A stretch of 64,000 nt of DNA from positions 1,302,001 to 1,366,000 of the forward strand of contig NZ_CANMBJ010000002.1 in assembly GCF_947496075.1 (NCBI RefSeq). Direction: 5' to 3'. Positions 45,425 through 55,247 of this stretch are shown one piece after another. The stretch's first letter is position 1, and each line of letters starts with the position of its first letter. The position numbers were made by a program, and so were the translations under genes. Source of the stretch: an uncultured Tateyamaria sp. (GTDB lineage Bacteria; Pseudomonadota; Alphaproteobacteria; Rhodobacterales; Rhodobacteraceae). Under the pieces are notes generated by a model. It saw only the letters and a list, made by a program, of their open reading frames with translations, was not told where the DNA came from and made no database searches.

Positions 45425-46450
45425 CTATCCAAACAACCGAGACTGACGCTTGTCCTTGGAGGCTTGGCTTCGTGGTTTGAATTTCTTCAGGTTTTTGTTT
45501 TGCTTTTTCGCCGTCGAGTATTGCTGAGCGATGCATTCCTTCGCCTTCTCGGCGCATTCGCTATCAACGGCGGATTGGTCGTATGCAACGCATTCATCAA
45601 GCAGGTCATTCGCGGTTTTCAATGCGTTCGCTACTGACGGAGGAGACATTTCGCGGAAACGTTCGTCAAACTGATGCAGGAAACCGTGACCGCGCAGCGT
45701 GGCAAGGCTTGTTGTTCCAGTCGCTGCCGCATAGGAGCGGCCGCTTTCGACGGTTGAATCCCTATTGGCAATTCCGCGCGCGGATCTCGGATTGGCCTCG
45801 CAAGCTGCGGAGCCGTAGGCGTTTCCACCAACACAGATACTGCAACCCTCGCCTTCGGATGGAAATGCGGGATCACTTGGCGGAGTACCGCGATTGCCCT
45901 GTCTGACGTATTGGTCCGGAATGATATGGTGTGCCTGGCCTCCGCGTTCGTTACACGCGTCTTTCGTTCCGTCATAGGATCCAACAAGGCAGTTTGCGCT
46001 TTCGAATACAACTGGCGGCCCCGGTATGCCCGCGACGATCCAAGGCGCATCGTCACCGGGATCGCTCGCATGGTTGGTGGTTGCCATATCCGTGAACCGC
46101 ACCACCCCCTTGCTTTCCACTTTTACATCCATCGACCACTTTTTCGCGTAAGCCGCGCCTGTGTTCTTTGATGTAATGATGCCTTTCTTCGGGGCGCAGC
46201 CAGCCTCATCCCCAGAAACTTTGGACCACTTGCTCGCATTCTCCATGCTCACTTCCTTGCCGCCAATCAGCACCTTGCTGCTGCCTTTGGTCAGATCGCT
46301 GTCCATGGCGAAATTGGGATAGGGTATGGGCACGCCCGGCGGGGTAGCTGGAGTTTGAGGCGGGGTGAAACAAGTGTCAGGGAATGCTGCGATAATTTTG
46401 CAGCCTTGCGCCTTTGCAGAAATCTCCAGATTGTTTGCGAAAACGGTCAT
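45425..46450 (-). CDS. T6SS effector: PAAR-like (DUF4150) domain fused to an AHH-type nuclease
   Basis: 341 aa. Residues 1 to about 125 form a DUF4150 PAAR-like domain (CFTPPQTPATPPGVPIPYPN, then SSKVLIGGKEVSMENASKWS), which caps the VgrG spike. The C-terminal part carries GQAHHIIPDQYV (about residues 171-182), the A-H-H signature of HNH-like nuclease toxins. Cysteine pairs follow (GCSICVGG) and the tail is Lys/Arg-rich. No signal peptide, as expected for T6SS cargo. It would cut nucleic acid in a target cell. The start overlaps the stop of the ketoacyl-synthase-like gene. Confidence 0.82.
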   Translation of the reverse strand: MTVFANNLEISAKAQGCKIIAAFPDTCFTPPQTPATPPGVPIPYPNFAMDSDLTKGSSKVLIGGKEVSMENASKWSKVSGDEAGCAPKKGIITSKNTGAAYAKKWSMDVKVESKGVVRFTDMATTNHASDPGDDAPWIVAGIPGPPVVFESANCLVGSYDGTKDACNERGGQAHHIIPDQYVRQGNRGTPPSDPAFPSEGEGCSICVGGNAYGSAACEANPRSARGIANRDSTVESGRSYAAATGTTSLATLRGHGFLHQFDERFREMSPPSVANALKTANDLLDECVAYDQSAVDSECAEKAKECIAQQYSTAKKQNKNLKKFKPRSQASKDKRQSRLFG

Positions 46451-47475
46451 GCGCTAAGGCCTCCGACAATCGCGACGCCACAGGCGCCGTCGTCGGCAGA
46501 CGACTCAATCAAAAGCGGCTTTTGATGAGCGTAGTCTTTCCGCACCGCGGCGAGCGCCCATCCTAGCATCACCGGTACGACCGCCGCACCGATGTTCCCC
46601 AAGGCCGCGGCGATGGGCCAAATAGGATGAACTTCACTGCGTTCGCGTTGTGTACGCAATGAGGCAAGCTCGCTTTGTTTGAACCAGAAAGTTTCGCCGA
46701 TCAGGTCGCCGATTTTCACACCGATCTCATGTAGACCAAGACCGGCCTCAGACAGCGCAGCCTTGTAAGCGGCAGCCATCCCTTCCCCGCGCAATGGGAG
46801 ATTAAAACCATTCTCGTCCTGACCGTTGAGAAAGTGTGCTTCTTCTCGGGACAGACCAATGCCACCGACGTTCATTCCGGGCCCGGCCCCTCGACAAAGA
46901 ACCGCAGCGGCAGCCTCCCCGGGAAGAAAACCCTCAGGATTGTCTGCTGTTAGAAGGCGTTGTTGAGATAGATAGTGCTGGATCGTGCGCCCAGTCAGAT
47001 AGCTGTCGACCCCCAAGATCGCGATTTCATGGTTTGGATCTCTGGCCAGAGCCTTGCGTGCGGTACTAAGCGCCACAATGCCAGACGGGCGCCCGTGCGT
47101 CACCACCTTACTGCGCAGGGAATAATCCAGCCCCAGAATCTTCTGCACTCGATGTAGAAAACTGTCGGCATCAAGAATGGGCCGCCCCGGTCGGTCTTCT
47201 TCGGGCAGACACAGGATGATTTCGACACTTTGGCAATCGTTGGCCTGCTTCAACACTTCCAAAAGAGCTCCCGCTGCCAGGTGCGCCCATCGTTTTTCTC
47301 CGATCCACTGCCGTGGCAGGGGCACGGCAGCACCTCTTAACCATTCCCCGCCCGGTCCTGCGAAACGCGTTTCGGCAAAGCCGTCAATGCGGGCCCGCAA
47401 TGCAGCACACGAAGATGGTGCGTCCAGGCCAACTGCCGTGACCATGCCTGCCGCAGAGATGCGCAATCCGTTCAC
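46447..47475 (-). CDS. beta-ketoacyl synthase-like (thiolase fold) protein, T6SS-associated
   Basis: 342 aa from a GTG that overlaps the DUF2169 stop (GTGA). The track's 73 extra N-terminal residues are Arg-rich shadow sequence of the DUF2169 gene. The N-terminus ISAAGMVTAVGLDAPSSCAA resembles ketoacyl synthases; later VDSYLTGRTIQHYLSQQRLL and NPEGFLPGEAAAAVL match their core. The usual Cys-His-His set is not evident, so it may be a non-catalytic thiolase-fold protein. Such genes recur beside DUF2169 and PAAR genes in T6SS loci, perhaps as effector loading factors (inference). Confidence 0.8.
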   Translation of the reverse strand: MNGLRISAAGMVTAVGLDAPSSCAALRARIDGFAETRFAGPGGEWLRGAAVPLPRQWIGEKRWAHLAAGALLEVLKQANDCQSVEIILCLPEEDRPGRPILDADSFLHRVQKILGLDYSLRSKVVTHGRPSGIVALSTARKALARDPNHEIAILGVDSYLTGRTIQHYLSQQRLLTADNPEGFLPGEAAAAVLCRGAGPGMNVGGIGLSREEAHFLNGQDENGFNLPLRGEGMAAAYKAALSEAGLGLHEIGVKIGDLIGETFWFKQSELASLRTQRERSEVHPIWPIAAALGNIGAAVVPVMLGWALAAVRKDYAHQKPLLIESSADDGACGVAIVGGLSA

Positions 47476-48575
47476 GCGTCTTCGCTTTCGTTGCCGATCT
47501 CTGCGACAGCGCGAATGTAGCGACGTCCTTCTTCTCGGGCACGAACCATGGGTCCCGTTGGCGGCCCCAGCCAAAGCTCGTTGAACTCGATAAAGGCTTT
47601 TTGGATTCTCGCTTCTAATCGCCAGACAAGACTGAACTGCCGCGCTTCGGTGTCGATTAAAAGAGTGTCGGCCGTGATTTCCTGTTCGAGGCAAATCTTA
47701 CCATTTCGAAATAGCGTGACCGGTGTTTTGGTCTTGGGCAAGACAAACTGTTCCTGACCCGCGGGGGTGAGGCCAACCAGAAGTACCGGCGCGCCTTCGC
47801 GCAACCCGCTGAGCCATTGATCCTGTGGCGCAGATTGGAAATAGCGATCATCAAAATCCGGGGGGAGAAATGGAAAGATGTTATCGACATAGTTCTGATC
47901 GTATGTGCCGACATATTGCGAGCGATCCGGCCAATTCCGTCCAATCGGCCCCAACGCCATCGGTTTGTAGCTACCGTAGGGTGACGTAACCTCTTCACCG
48001 ATGGCTTCGGTGAGCGGCAGGGCAAGACCCGTAAGTTGGTCCTGATAGGCGGGAGACGCAAAGCCACACCCAACTGGATTGTCGCGGTAGACCTTAGGCG
48101 TATCGTCTTCGGGGTCGAACCTGTCTTGCCCGCCAAAGGCATGGTCGTACCCGATGGGAACCCGACGGAATGGCAGCGCTTTGCTGGCACGGACCACGGG
48201 GCCGATCACCTGCCATTCGCGGTAGCCCACCACGTCAAACTGTTTCGACCAATCATCGACCCTGATGCCGACCCGAACCCGGTCCGCTTGTTTGCTTTGC
48301 GGAGCATAAGCTGCCCCATGGACGATAACCTCGGGATGTGGCTTACGAAAGGCAAAGTCAGTTTCGCGAACCGGAGCGGAATAGGCTGGTTCGCCGGAAT
48401 ACTCATCCGCCATGGTCAATGGCGTCTGTATTTCGGCCAGTTGCGCGGGCTGGCCAGCTTCTTCCGGAAAATCCCAAGTCCCCTTGAACACAAACGAAAG
48501 ATACTCGCGCCCGGCCTTATCCAGTCCCATCGTTTTTTCATGAACAAAGCGAGTTTGGTTGTAGACTTGCATCAC
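47472..48575 (-). CDS. DUF2169 domain protein, T6SS effector-associated
   Basis: 367 aa. The N-terminal region shows the DUF2169 pattern: LSFVFKGTWDFPEEAG, then MADEYSGEPAYSAPVRETDFAF, HPEVIVHGAAYAP and later YDHAFGGQDRF and NPVGCGFASP. DUF2169 proteins are typically encoded next to PAAR-type effectors and VgrG and are viewed as effector adaptors or chaperones. It is transcribed 6 bases after tssH and coupled to the ketoacyl-synthase-like gene. Confidence 0.88.
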   Translation of the reverse strand: MMQVYNQTRFVHEKTMGLDKAGREYLSFVFKGTWDFPEEAGQPAQLAEIQTPLTMADEYSGEPAYSAPVRETDFAFRKPHPEVIVHGAAYAPQSKQADRVRVGIRVDDWSKQFDVVGYREWQVIGPVVRASKALPFRRVPIGYDHAFGGQDRFDPEDDTPKVYRDNPVGCGFASPAYQDQLTGLALPLTEAIGEEVTSPYGSYKPMALGPIGRNWPDRSQYVGTYDQNYVDNIFPFLPPDFDDRYFQSAPQDQWLSGLREGAPVLLVGLTPAGQEQFVLPKTKTPVTLFRNGKICLEQEITADTLLIDTEARQFSLVWRLEARIQKAFIEFNELWLGPPTGPMVRAREEGRRYIRAVAEIGNESEDA

Positions 48576-48581
48576 CGCGCC

Positions 48582-51254
48582 CTAGGAGAAATCATATGAA
48601 AACCCGTCATCGCCACCGGTGACTGTGACAGACGTCAACGTGGACCCATCCAGCGTGCGATCCAAAAGCTGACGGGACATCTGAGGTAGCAAAGTGTTCG
48701 TCAGGATCGCATCTATCATTCGCCCACCGCTCTCAATTTCGGTGCAACGGGCTTTGATTAGGTCAAGAGTGCCTTCGCCAATAATCAATTCCGCATCATG
48801 TTCTTTCTCGAGGCGCTTGGCGATGGCGTTGAGCTTGTGTCCGGCGATCACTTCTATCATCTCATCTGACAATGGATAGTAAGGAATGGCGACTAGCCGA
48901 CCCAGCAAAGCTGCTGGGAACACCTTGCGCAAAGGTTCCTGCAAGGATGCGGTCAGATCGTCGAGATCACAGTCCACTTTGCCTTGTTCGGTCATTGCCA
49001 TGATCTCGTCGGTGCCACAGTTCGAAGTCAGCAGTATGAGCGTGTTCTTAAAATCAATCCTGCGCCCTTCGCTGTCATCCATCATGCCCTTGTCAAAGAC
49101 CTGAAAGAATATCTCATGCACATCCGAGTGGGCCTTTTCGACCTCGTCCAACAAGACAACCGAATAGGGTCGTCTCCGGACTGCCTCAGTCAGAATACCG
49201 CCTTTCCCGTAGCCAACGTAGCCCGGGGGCGCGCCTTTGAGTGTGCTGACAGTGTGCGCTTCCTGAAACTCGCTCATGTTGATCGAGATCAGGTTTTGCT
49301 CGCCGCCGTACAACATGTCAGCCAACGCAAGCGCGGTTTCGGTCTTCCCAACGCCGGACGGCCCGCAGAGCATGAAAACACCAATTGGTTTTTCAGGAGC
49401 GGACAATCCGGCGTAAGAGGTCTGGATACGCGAAGCGATCATCTCAATCGCATGATCCTGACCGGTCACGCGACTTGTGATGGTTTCCACCATCTCCAAA
49501 GCTTTTTCCGCCTCGCTGGCCATCATCCGACCGGCGGGCACTCCGGTCCAATCCTGAATGACGGACGTTACCGCGGCAGAATCGACGGACGGCAGGATCA
49601 GCGGCGTTTCTCCTTGCTCTTCGGTCAGTTCCGCAATTTTCGATTTCAGTTCCGAAAGGGTGGCCTCGCGCTCGGCTGGATCCAAGGCTTCATCGGCCTG
49701 CTGATCTTCGCTTTCCGCGTCAATGGATTGTCCGGTGGATCGGAGTTTTGATCTCAAATCAATAATGTCAGCGACCAAAGCCTTCTCAGCGTCCCAGCGG
49801 GCACTTTCGCGCTCCAGCTCACCCTCAACGATTTTCAGATCTGCGGCGGTTTGGGTGGCCCGGTCCGACGCGTCAATACCAATGACTTGTTCGCGTTCTG
49901 CAATGGCCTGTTCAAGTTCCAGTGCAGTCTTGCGCCGGGTCAGGTCTTCAATTGCGGCTGGCGTTGCGTGCTGAGATACAGCGACACGTGCGCTTGCCGT
50001 ATCCAGAAGACTGATCGCCTTGTCGGGCAACTGACGCGACGGGATATAGCGGTGAGAGAATTCGACAGAAGCAGCAATGGCTTCGTCGAGTATTTCGACC
50101 TGGTGATGTTTTTCCAATACGCCCGCGACGCCGCGACACATCCGGGTGGCGACCTCTACGGATGGCTCCTCAACCTTGACGACCTGAAAGCGCCGGGTCA
50201 GGGCGGGGTCTTTTTCGATGTGTTGCTTGTATTCATCCCATGTGGTTGCCGCGACGGTGCGCAACTCGCCCCGAGCAAGTGCCGGTTTCAAGATATTGGC
50301 GGCGTCGCCGGTTCCTGCTGCCCCCCCTGCCCCGATCAGCGTATGGGCCTCATCAATGAACAGCACAATCGGTGTCGGAGAAGCTTGCACCTCATCAACG
50401 ACAGACTTCAGCCGTTTTTCAAATTCGCCCTTCATCGAAGCGCCGGCCTGCATCAGCGTTACATCCAATGCCCAAAGGGCAATACCCTTCAATTGCGGAG
50501 GAACATCTCCCTGGGCAAGGCGCTGAGCGAAGCCTTCGACAACCGCTGTTTTCCCAACGCCGGCTTCGCCTGTCAGGATCGGATTATTTTGCCGCCGCCG
50601 CATGAGAATATCGACCATCTGCCGAATTTCCGGATCACGGCCGATCACCGGGTCCAATTTGCCGTCTCTCGCCTCGGAGGTCAGATCGGTCGCATATTGC
50701 TCAAGCGCCGATTGTCCGCCCGGTGCAGGTTTCTTGTCCGGTGCCTCGGGCGTCGAACCCTCGACGCTGTCTGCCAAAAGCTCGTCCAGTTGCTCTGCCA
50801 GGGCGGCGCCATCCAGTTTGTCGAATTCCAAGCTGATGCGAAACAACAGCCCTTCAAGAACCCCTGTTTTGAGCATGGCGAGAAGTAGGTAGGCGGAGCG
50901 TACCGTTTCGTCACCATATTCCAACTGGCCCAATGTCCACGCTTCACGGATCGCAAGGAAAAGGTGATCGGAAAATTCCTCAACCGCGCCTGCCCCTGCA
51001 GGCAGACCATCCAAGACACGAGTCACATCAGCATCCAATTTGCCTTGATCAACGCCCGATGCGGCAAGCAACAGACTCAAGTCGCTTTGCGGTTCCGCAG
51101 CGATGGCCTGTACAAAATGAGCAAGCTCGACATACGGGTTTCCGCGCGACTTGGCGGTGCCTGCCGCAGCAGAAAAGCTTTTGAGGCACAATGGGTTGAG
51201 CTTGCCCACAAGCTCTTTGCGCTTGATCGAGCCGGACGCGGCAGATTGGGCCAT
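48582..51254 (-). CDS. tssH: T6SS ATPase TssH (ClpV)
   Basis: 890 aa AAA+ unfoldase that recycles the contracted TssB-TssC sheath. The start ATG 51254 follows a strong GGAGG site; the longer track start is rejected. The N-terminal ClpN region (about 1-160) begins LVGKLNPLCLKSFSAAAGTA, the sheath-binding type. First Walker A GEAGVGKTA at about 229-237, Walker B VLFIDEAHTL near 297, a coiled-coil insert about 440-545, second Walker A GPSGVGKTE at about 631-639 and VVLLDEVEKAH after it. It heads the minus-strand arm of the locus, divergent from the kinase gene. Confidence 0.96.
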   Translation of the reverse strand: MAQSAASGSIKRKELVGKLNPLCLKSFSAAAGTAKSRGNPYVELAHFVQAIAAEPQSDLSLLLAASGVDQGKLDADVTRVLDGLPAGAGAVEEFSDHLFLAIREAWTLGQLEYGDETVRSAYLLLAMLKTGVLEGLLFRISLEFDKLDGAALAEQLDELLADSVEGSTPEAPDKKPAPGGQSALEQYATDLTSEARDGKLDPVIGRDPEIRQMVDILMRRRQNNPILTGEAGVGKTAVVEGFAQRLAQGDVPPQLKGIALWALDVTLMQAGASMKGEFEKRLKSVVDEVQASPTPIVLFIDEAHTLIGAGGAAGTGDAANILKPALARGELRTVAATTWDEYKQHIEKDPALTRRFQVVKVEEPSVEVATRMCRGVAGVLEKHHQVEILDEAIAASVEFSHRYIPSRQLPDKAISLLDTASARVAVSQHATPAAIEDLTRRKTALELEQAIAEREQVIGIDASDRATQTAADLKIVEGELERESARWDAEKALVADIIDLRSKLRSTGQSIDAESEDQQADEALDPAEREATLSELKSKIAELTEEQGETPLILPSVDSAAVTSVIQDWTGVPAGRMMASEAEKALEMVETITSRVTGQDHAIEMIASRIQTSYAGLSAPEKPIGVFMLCGPSGVGKTETALALADMLYGGEQNLISINMSEFQEAHTVSTLKGAPPGYVGYGKGGILTEAVRRRPYSVVLLDEVEKAHSDVHEIFFQVFDKGMMDDSEGRRIDFKNTLILLTSNCGTDEIMAMTEQGKVDCDLDDLTASLQEPLRKVFPAALLGRLVAIPYYPLSDEMIEVIAGHKLNAIAKRLEKEHDAELIIGEGTLDLIKARCTEIESGGRMIDAILTNTLLPQMSRQLLDRTLDGSTLTSVTVTGGDDGFSYDFS

Positions 51255-51404
51255 GATCAGACCCTCCTTCTGGAAAATGGACTTCTTCAAAACACAGATG
51301 GGCAAAAAAAATGTCGCGCCCACGGTCAGGCTAACCTATCGTGAATTCAAAGATAAAGACATTTTTTGAAACCGGAATCCCAAGAATTTAAGAGGGGTTG
51401 ATAC

Positions 51405-53480
51405 ATGACAGGTCAGTTGCCGGGCGACATTTTCACCGTTGGGCAGGTCCTAAACAACACCTATCAGGTCGATCGCATCCTGGGACGCGGCGGCACAGGT
51501 GAAGTGTATCTGGCTTCTAACAAGATCACCGGTCGGAAGGTCGCCATCAAGGCGTTGAATCGCAACTTCTCTGGGAATGCAGATTACATCGAACTGATGA
51601 AACGCGAGGAACAAATCCGCGCAATCCATCATGATGCGGTGGTGCGTTACACGGAATGCTCCCTGTCTGATGACAGCCATGTTTTTCTGGTGATGGATTT
51701 TGTGGATGGTCCGCCCTTGTCGGATGAAATGGCGCGGCGACAGATGTCCGAGCGGGAACTGCTGATTATTCTGCACCGCGTTCTTGGAGGGCTGGAAGCA
51801 ACCCATAACAAGGGCATCATTCACCGCGATCTTTCGCCTGACAATATCATCCTGAAAGAAGGCGATCCTGCTCAGGCAACAATCATCGATTTTGGTATCG
51901 CCAAGGACACCGCCTCAGGTGCAAAAACCATCGTAGGTTCAGATTTTGCGGGCAAATACGAGTATTCTGCGCCTGAGCAAATCGACGGCCAGGTGGACGC
52001 ACGCTCTGACCTTTATGCCCTCGGCGCCACGCTTTTGGCTGCGTTTCGAGGCGAAACACCGTTCGCCAGCGCCGCCGTGGGCGAGATCATTCGCCGCAAG
52101 CAAAGTGCACTCGATACAGCGGGAGTGCCGGACAAGCTGAAAGAATTCATAGACCGGCTTACCGCACCGGATCCGAACAGTCGTCCCGCCAGCGCGGCCG
52201 AAATCCTGCGTGATGTTGACTTGGCGGTTGCACCGTCTGGTCGACCGACGGAACAACAAGAGAAGCCGCTCAAGAAGCGAGCTTTGGTCCCCGTTTTTGC
52301 GATCCTTGGTTTGGTGGCGGTCGGAGGCGGCCTATGGCTTGGCGGTGTATTCGACCCGCCTCCTCCGCTTGAGACCTACAGGCTGGATTTCGAATTCGAC
52401 ACATCAGGCCCACCGACGCTCACGACGTTTGCTCCAACTGATGAGGACGCGACCGCGTTGCAGGCGAGCGTCACTGCTGCTTTTGGCACGGCTCCGACTG
52501 GCAACATTACTTTGGCACGCGGAGTACCCAGTGATCAGTGGATAAAGAACGCCTCTGACATCATCTCCGCTCTCGCGCCTCTGGAGAGTGGCGACTTAAA
52601 AGTCTTGGAACGGACGGCTCAAATTACCGGTTTGGCCACCAACGTGGCTGAGAAATCTACTGTGATCCAGAATCTGCGTACATTCGCTGCGTCAACAGGA
52701 TGGACCATCACAAGCGACCTCAACGCCGGGCCACTTATTGTGACAATGGCCGATGTACAGTCAACGCTGGTTGGCTTGGCGGACTGCGGTCCACTTGAGG
52801 TGTCAGGCGATACAGATGGACGTTTCGGACTGACGGCAGCAATTGAAATTCAGGGCAACGTCGCTGACGCGACAACACGCACCGCGCTGACCGACGGTTT
52901 GACACCGCGGATCGGCGAACGCGGATTGAACGTTCAGGTAGATGTCTTGAACCCGCAGCTCTGCGCGATCCGGCAGATCCTGGACGATGTTCCAATTGGC
53001 GATGTTTCTATCGCCCTGTCCAATGGCGAAACCGGTGAACGAAACCTTTCTGGCGTGTTCACAACGGGTCAAAATCCAGTCGTGGATATTCTTGTGCCTG
53101 ACACATACGCTGACGGTGCGCTCTGGGTGATGGCAGTGAACCCGGACGGAACTCTGTTCCACCTGGTGCCCAACATCAACCGACAAGAGAACCGCATCGC
53201 CGAAATGGCGGAGGTGGAAGGTGGGCTTCGGCGGATACGTGTTTTGCATACGATCGACGAATTCCTTGCCGACAACAGCAAGGCTGCCACGCGCATTGCG
53301 GACACCAATTACGGGAAATCCGAGATCATTGCGATTCTGAGCGACGAATCGTTGTTCGATGGTCTGTACCCAACAACAATGAGTGTGGACGGCACGGTCG
53401 AGGCCCTCGAAGAGGTCATGAAAACCCGACCTGAGAACGTTCGCGCAGTCAGGTTTTCCATCATTGACGCACGTCCGTGA
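51405..53480 (+). CDS. T6SS-associated Ser/Thr protein kinase (PpkA-like)
   Basis: 691 aa transmembrane kinase. Glycine loop GRGGTGEVY, Lys48 in VAIK, HRD loop HRDLSPDN (140-147), DFG at 162-164 and APE near 189 make an intact Hanks-type kinase. A single membrane helix lies at about 293-315 (VPVFAILGLVAVGGGLWL). The periplasmic part holds repeated domains and ends in a DUF4384-like region. It heads the main operon and would phosphorylate the FHA protein encoded downstream, turning the T6SS on post-translationally. The matching phosphatase is not in the window. Confidence 0.9.
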   Translation: MTGQLPGDIFTVGQVLNNTYQVDRILGRGGTGEVYLASNKITGRKVAIKALNRNFSGNADYIELMKREEQIRAIHHDAVVRYTECSLSDDSHVFLVMDFVDGPPLSDEMARRQMSERELLIILHRVLGGLEATHNKGIIHRDLSPDNIILKEGDPAQATIIDFGIAKDTASGAKTIVGSDFAGKYEYSAPEQIDGQVDARSDLYALGATLLAAFRGETPFASAAVGEIIRRKQSALDTAGVPDKLKEFIDRLTAPDPNSRPASAAEILRDVDLAVAPSGRPTEQQEKPLKKRALVPVFAILGLVAVGGGLWLGGVFDPPPPLETYRLDFEFDTSGPPTLTTFAPTDEDATALQASVTAAFGTAPTGNITLARGVPSDQWIKNASDIISALAPLESGDLKVLERTAQITGLATNVAEKSTVIQNLRTFAASTGWTITSDLNAGPLIVTMADVQSTLVGLADCGPLEVSGDTDGRFGLTAAIEIQGNVADATTRTALTDGLTPRIGERGLNVQVDVLNPQLCAIRQILDDVPIGDVSIALSNGETGERNLSGVFTTGQNPVVDILVPDTYADGALWVMAVNPDGTLFHLVPNINRQENRIAEMAEVEGGLRRIRVLHTIDEFLADNSKAATRIADTNYGKSEIIAILSDESLFDGLYPTTMSVDGTVEALEEVMKTRPENVRAVRFSIIDARP

Positions 53481-53561
53481 CAGGAAAAATTTGACCGAAT
53501 CGGACATTTCCACAAAGCTCAAGTCACTTTTTGTTGTAGTTTTTTTGTCTAGGAATTTCGT

Positions 53562-54683
53562 ATGGAGCTGTCCGGCTTCCTCAGTACTGTAGACTCGGAA
53601 TCCCCCTCTGGCGTTGATCTGCGCAACGAGGCAGCTTTTCATGCGATTGAACGACAACTGGAACCCGCAGCACGTGAAGTTCGAAAATCGGAACGTGAAG
53701 ACGATCCACCCACAGCCGCGAATGTGGGATGGCAAGACCTCTTTGACGAAGCCGCATCGTTAGCCAAGACAGGTCGCGATCTGCGCCTTTTGGTGATTGT
53801 CGTTCGCGCGCTCAGCAATACAAACGGACTTGGCGGGCTTGTTCAGGGATTGCAACTGATCACAAAAACGCTGGAGCAATACTGGGACAGCGTGCACCCG
53901 ATGTTGCGCGACAGGGACTCGCCTAGGGATGCTGCCTTGCGCCGCACAAATGCGCTCAAGCAACTCGAAAACGATGACAACGGGCTCCTCGGCGATTTGG
54001 AAATGAACGGCCTGCTGCAACCACGCGGTATCGGGATTGTCACCGGTCAGAACATGGCCGACGCCGCACGCACAGATTTCGAGTGCATCAACGAAGCGCC
54101 GCAAGGATTGTCTGAAGATGACAAAGCCAAAATACTGGCACGTCACGAAAGAAACCAAGCGCGTGTCATTGCAGCGTGCCGCGCCATCGCAACAGAAGAG
54201 CCAGAGGTTGCAGACGCCTTGAAGACCGATGTCGCCTCGGCCCTGGCTGAGCTTGCCAGGCTTTGTGAGGTCTATACCACATCGGGCAAGTTCGAGGATG
54301 GTACGGGCCTCATTTTTCCGGAACTTGAGCTGTTCCTGACCCGCACCAAACAGGTGATGGAGGCGAACATGCAAGCAACTGCAAACGAACATCCCACCAC
54401 ACAGGCAGCCGGGTCGGCAACATCAAACGGCGCGGCGCCGACCGCCCCGGCAAAACAGACACTCAGCTCAGGTGTCAACAGCCGCGAGGACGTGATCGCA
54501 AGCCTCACGCAGATTATCGAGTTTTATAACCGCACTGAACCAAGCAGCCCAATCCCGCACCTGGCGGAACGGATGCGGCGCATGGTTCCAATGAACTTTA
54601 TCGAGTTGATGGAAGAGATCGCACCCAGCGGGATCAAGGAATTCAGGAACGTCGCTGGTGTTGGCAATGGCAAACCAAAGTAA
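53562..54683 (+). CDS. tssA: T6SS cap/baseplate protein TssA (ImpA family)
   Basis: 373 aa. The N-terminal ImpA domain begins LSTVDSESPSGVDLRNEAAF and includes the conserved WQDLFDEAASLAKTGRDLRL and LEQYWDSVHPML. The C-terminal part ends REDVIASLTQIIEFYNRTEP and then IPHLAERMRRMVPMNFIELM, the typical short-TssA ending. An Ala/Thr-rich linker separates them (about 275-305). It is an organiser of sheath assembly. An 81-base gap with a T-rich run precedes it. Confidence 0.93.
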   Translation: MELSGFLSTVDSESPSGVDLRNEAAFHAIERQLEPAAREVRKSEREDDPPTAANVGWQDLFDEAASLAKTGRDLRLLVIVVRALSNTNGLGGLVQGLQLITKTLEQYWDSVHPMLRDRDSPRDAALRRTNALKQLENDDNGLLGDLEMNGLLQPRGIGIVTGQNMADAARTDFECINEAPQGLSEDDKAKILARHERNQARVIAACRAIATEEPEVADALKTDVASALAELARLCEVYTTSGKFEDGTGLIFPELELFLTRTKQVMEANMQATANEHPTTQAAGSATSNGAAPTAPAKQTLSSGVNSREDVIASLTQIIEFYNRTEPSSPIPHLAERMRRMVPMNFIELMEEIAPSGIKEFRNVAGVGNGKPK

Positions 54684-54707
54684 TTTAAATGAAGGACGTA
54701 GCAAATC

Positions 54708-55244
54708 ATGGCAGACAGCAAACAGAAGGTCATAGAGCGTAATCGCGCACCAAGAGTGCAGATTGCGTATGACGTAGAGCACTACGGCAGCCCAACTACG
54801 ATTGAGTTGCCTTTCGTGATGGGGGTTGTTGCGGACCTCGCCGGGGCTTCTGAAACCAAGGAAGCCGTGAAACCCATCGGCGAACGGAAATTTGTCGAAA
54901 CTGACGCAGGCCGGTTCCCGAAGTTCATGGAAGCGCTCGCGCCGCGTGTGAAGGCCCGGGTCAAGAACACGCTGCCCGGCAAGGACGGCGAAGAAGCAGA
55001 CGAAGAGATGTTTGTCGATCTGACCTTTGAATCCATGTCAGATTTCACGCCGGACAAAGTGGCGCAACAGGTGCCGCAGCTGAATGAGCTGCTGAAGATG
55101 CGGCAGCAACTGGAAGAGTTGCTTAGCTACATGGACGGGCGAGTAGACGCCGAAAAGAGAATTGCTCAGCTTTTGGCAAACGAGCCGCTTTTGGCGGAGG
55201 CAGCAGAAGCGGCGATGAACAACAAAGACGGAGAGGAGGGTTAA
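54708..55244 (+). CDS. tssB: T6SS contractile sheath small subunit TssB
   Basis: 178 aa. The N-terminus is RNRAPRVQIAYDVEHYG followed by IELPFVMGVVADLAG, the hallmark TssB/VipA sequence, with LTFESMSDFTPDKVAQQVP further on. The end AAEAAMNNKDGEEG is slightly extended and acidic. It pairs with TssC, encoded 3 bases later, to form the sheath. Confidence 0.97.
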   Translation: MADSKQKVIERNRAPRVQIAYDVEHYGSPTTIELPFVMGVVADLAGASETKEAVKPIGERKFVETDAGRFPKFMEALAPRVKARVKNTLPGKDGEEADEEMFVDLTFESMSDFTPDKVAQQVPQLNELLKMRQQLEELLSYMDGRVDAEKRIAQLLANEPLLAEAAEAAMNNKDGEEG

Positions 55245-55247
55245 GCT

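Noticed and set aside
47476-47694. N-terminal extension of the ketoacyl-synthase-like ORF
   Set aside because: Arg-rich sequence lying inside the DUF2169 gene; the GTGA overlap start gives the family N-terminus.
48984-50888. Long plus-strand ORFs (255 and 345 aa) opposite tssH
   Set aside because: Reverse shadows of a ClpV gene with complete AAA+ motifs.
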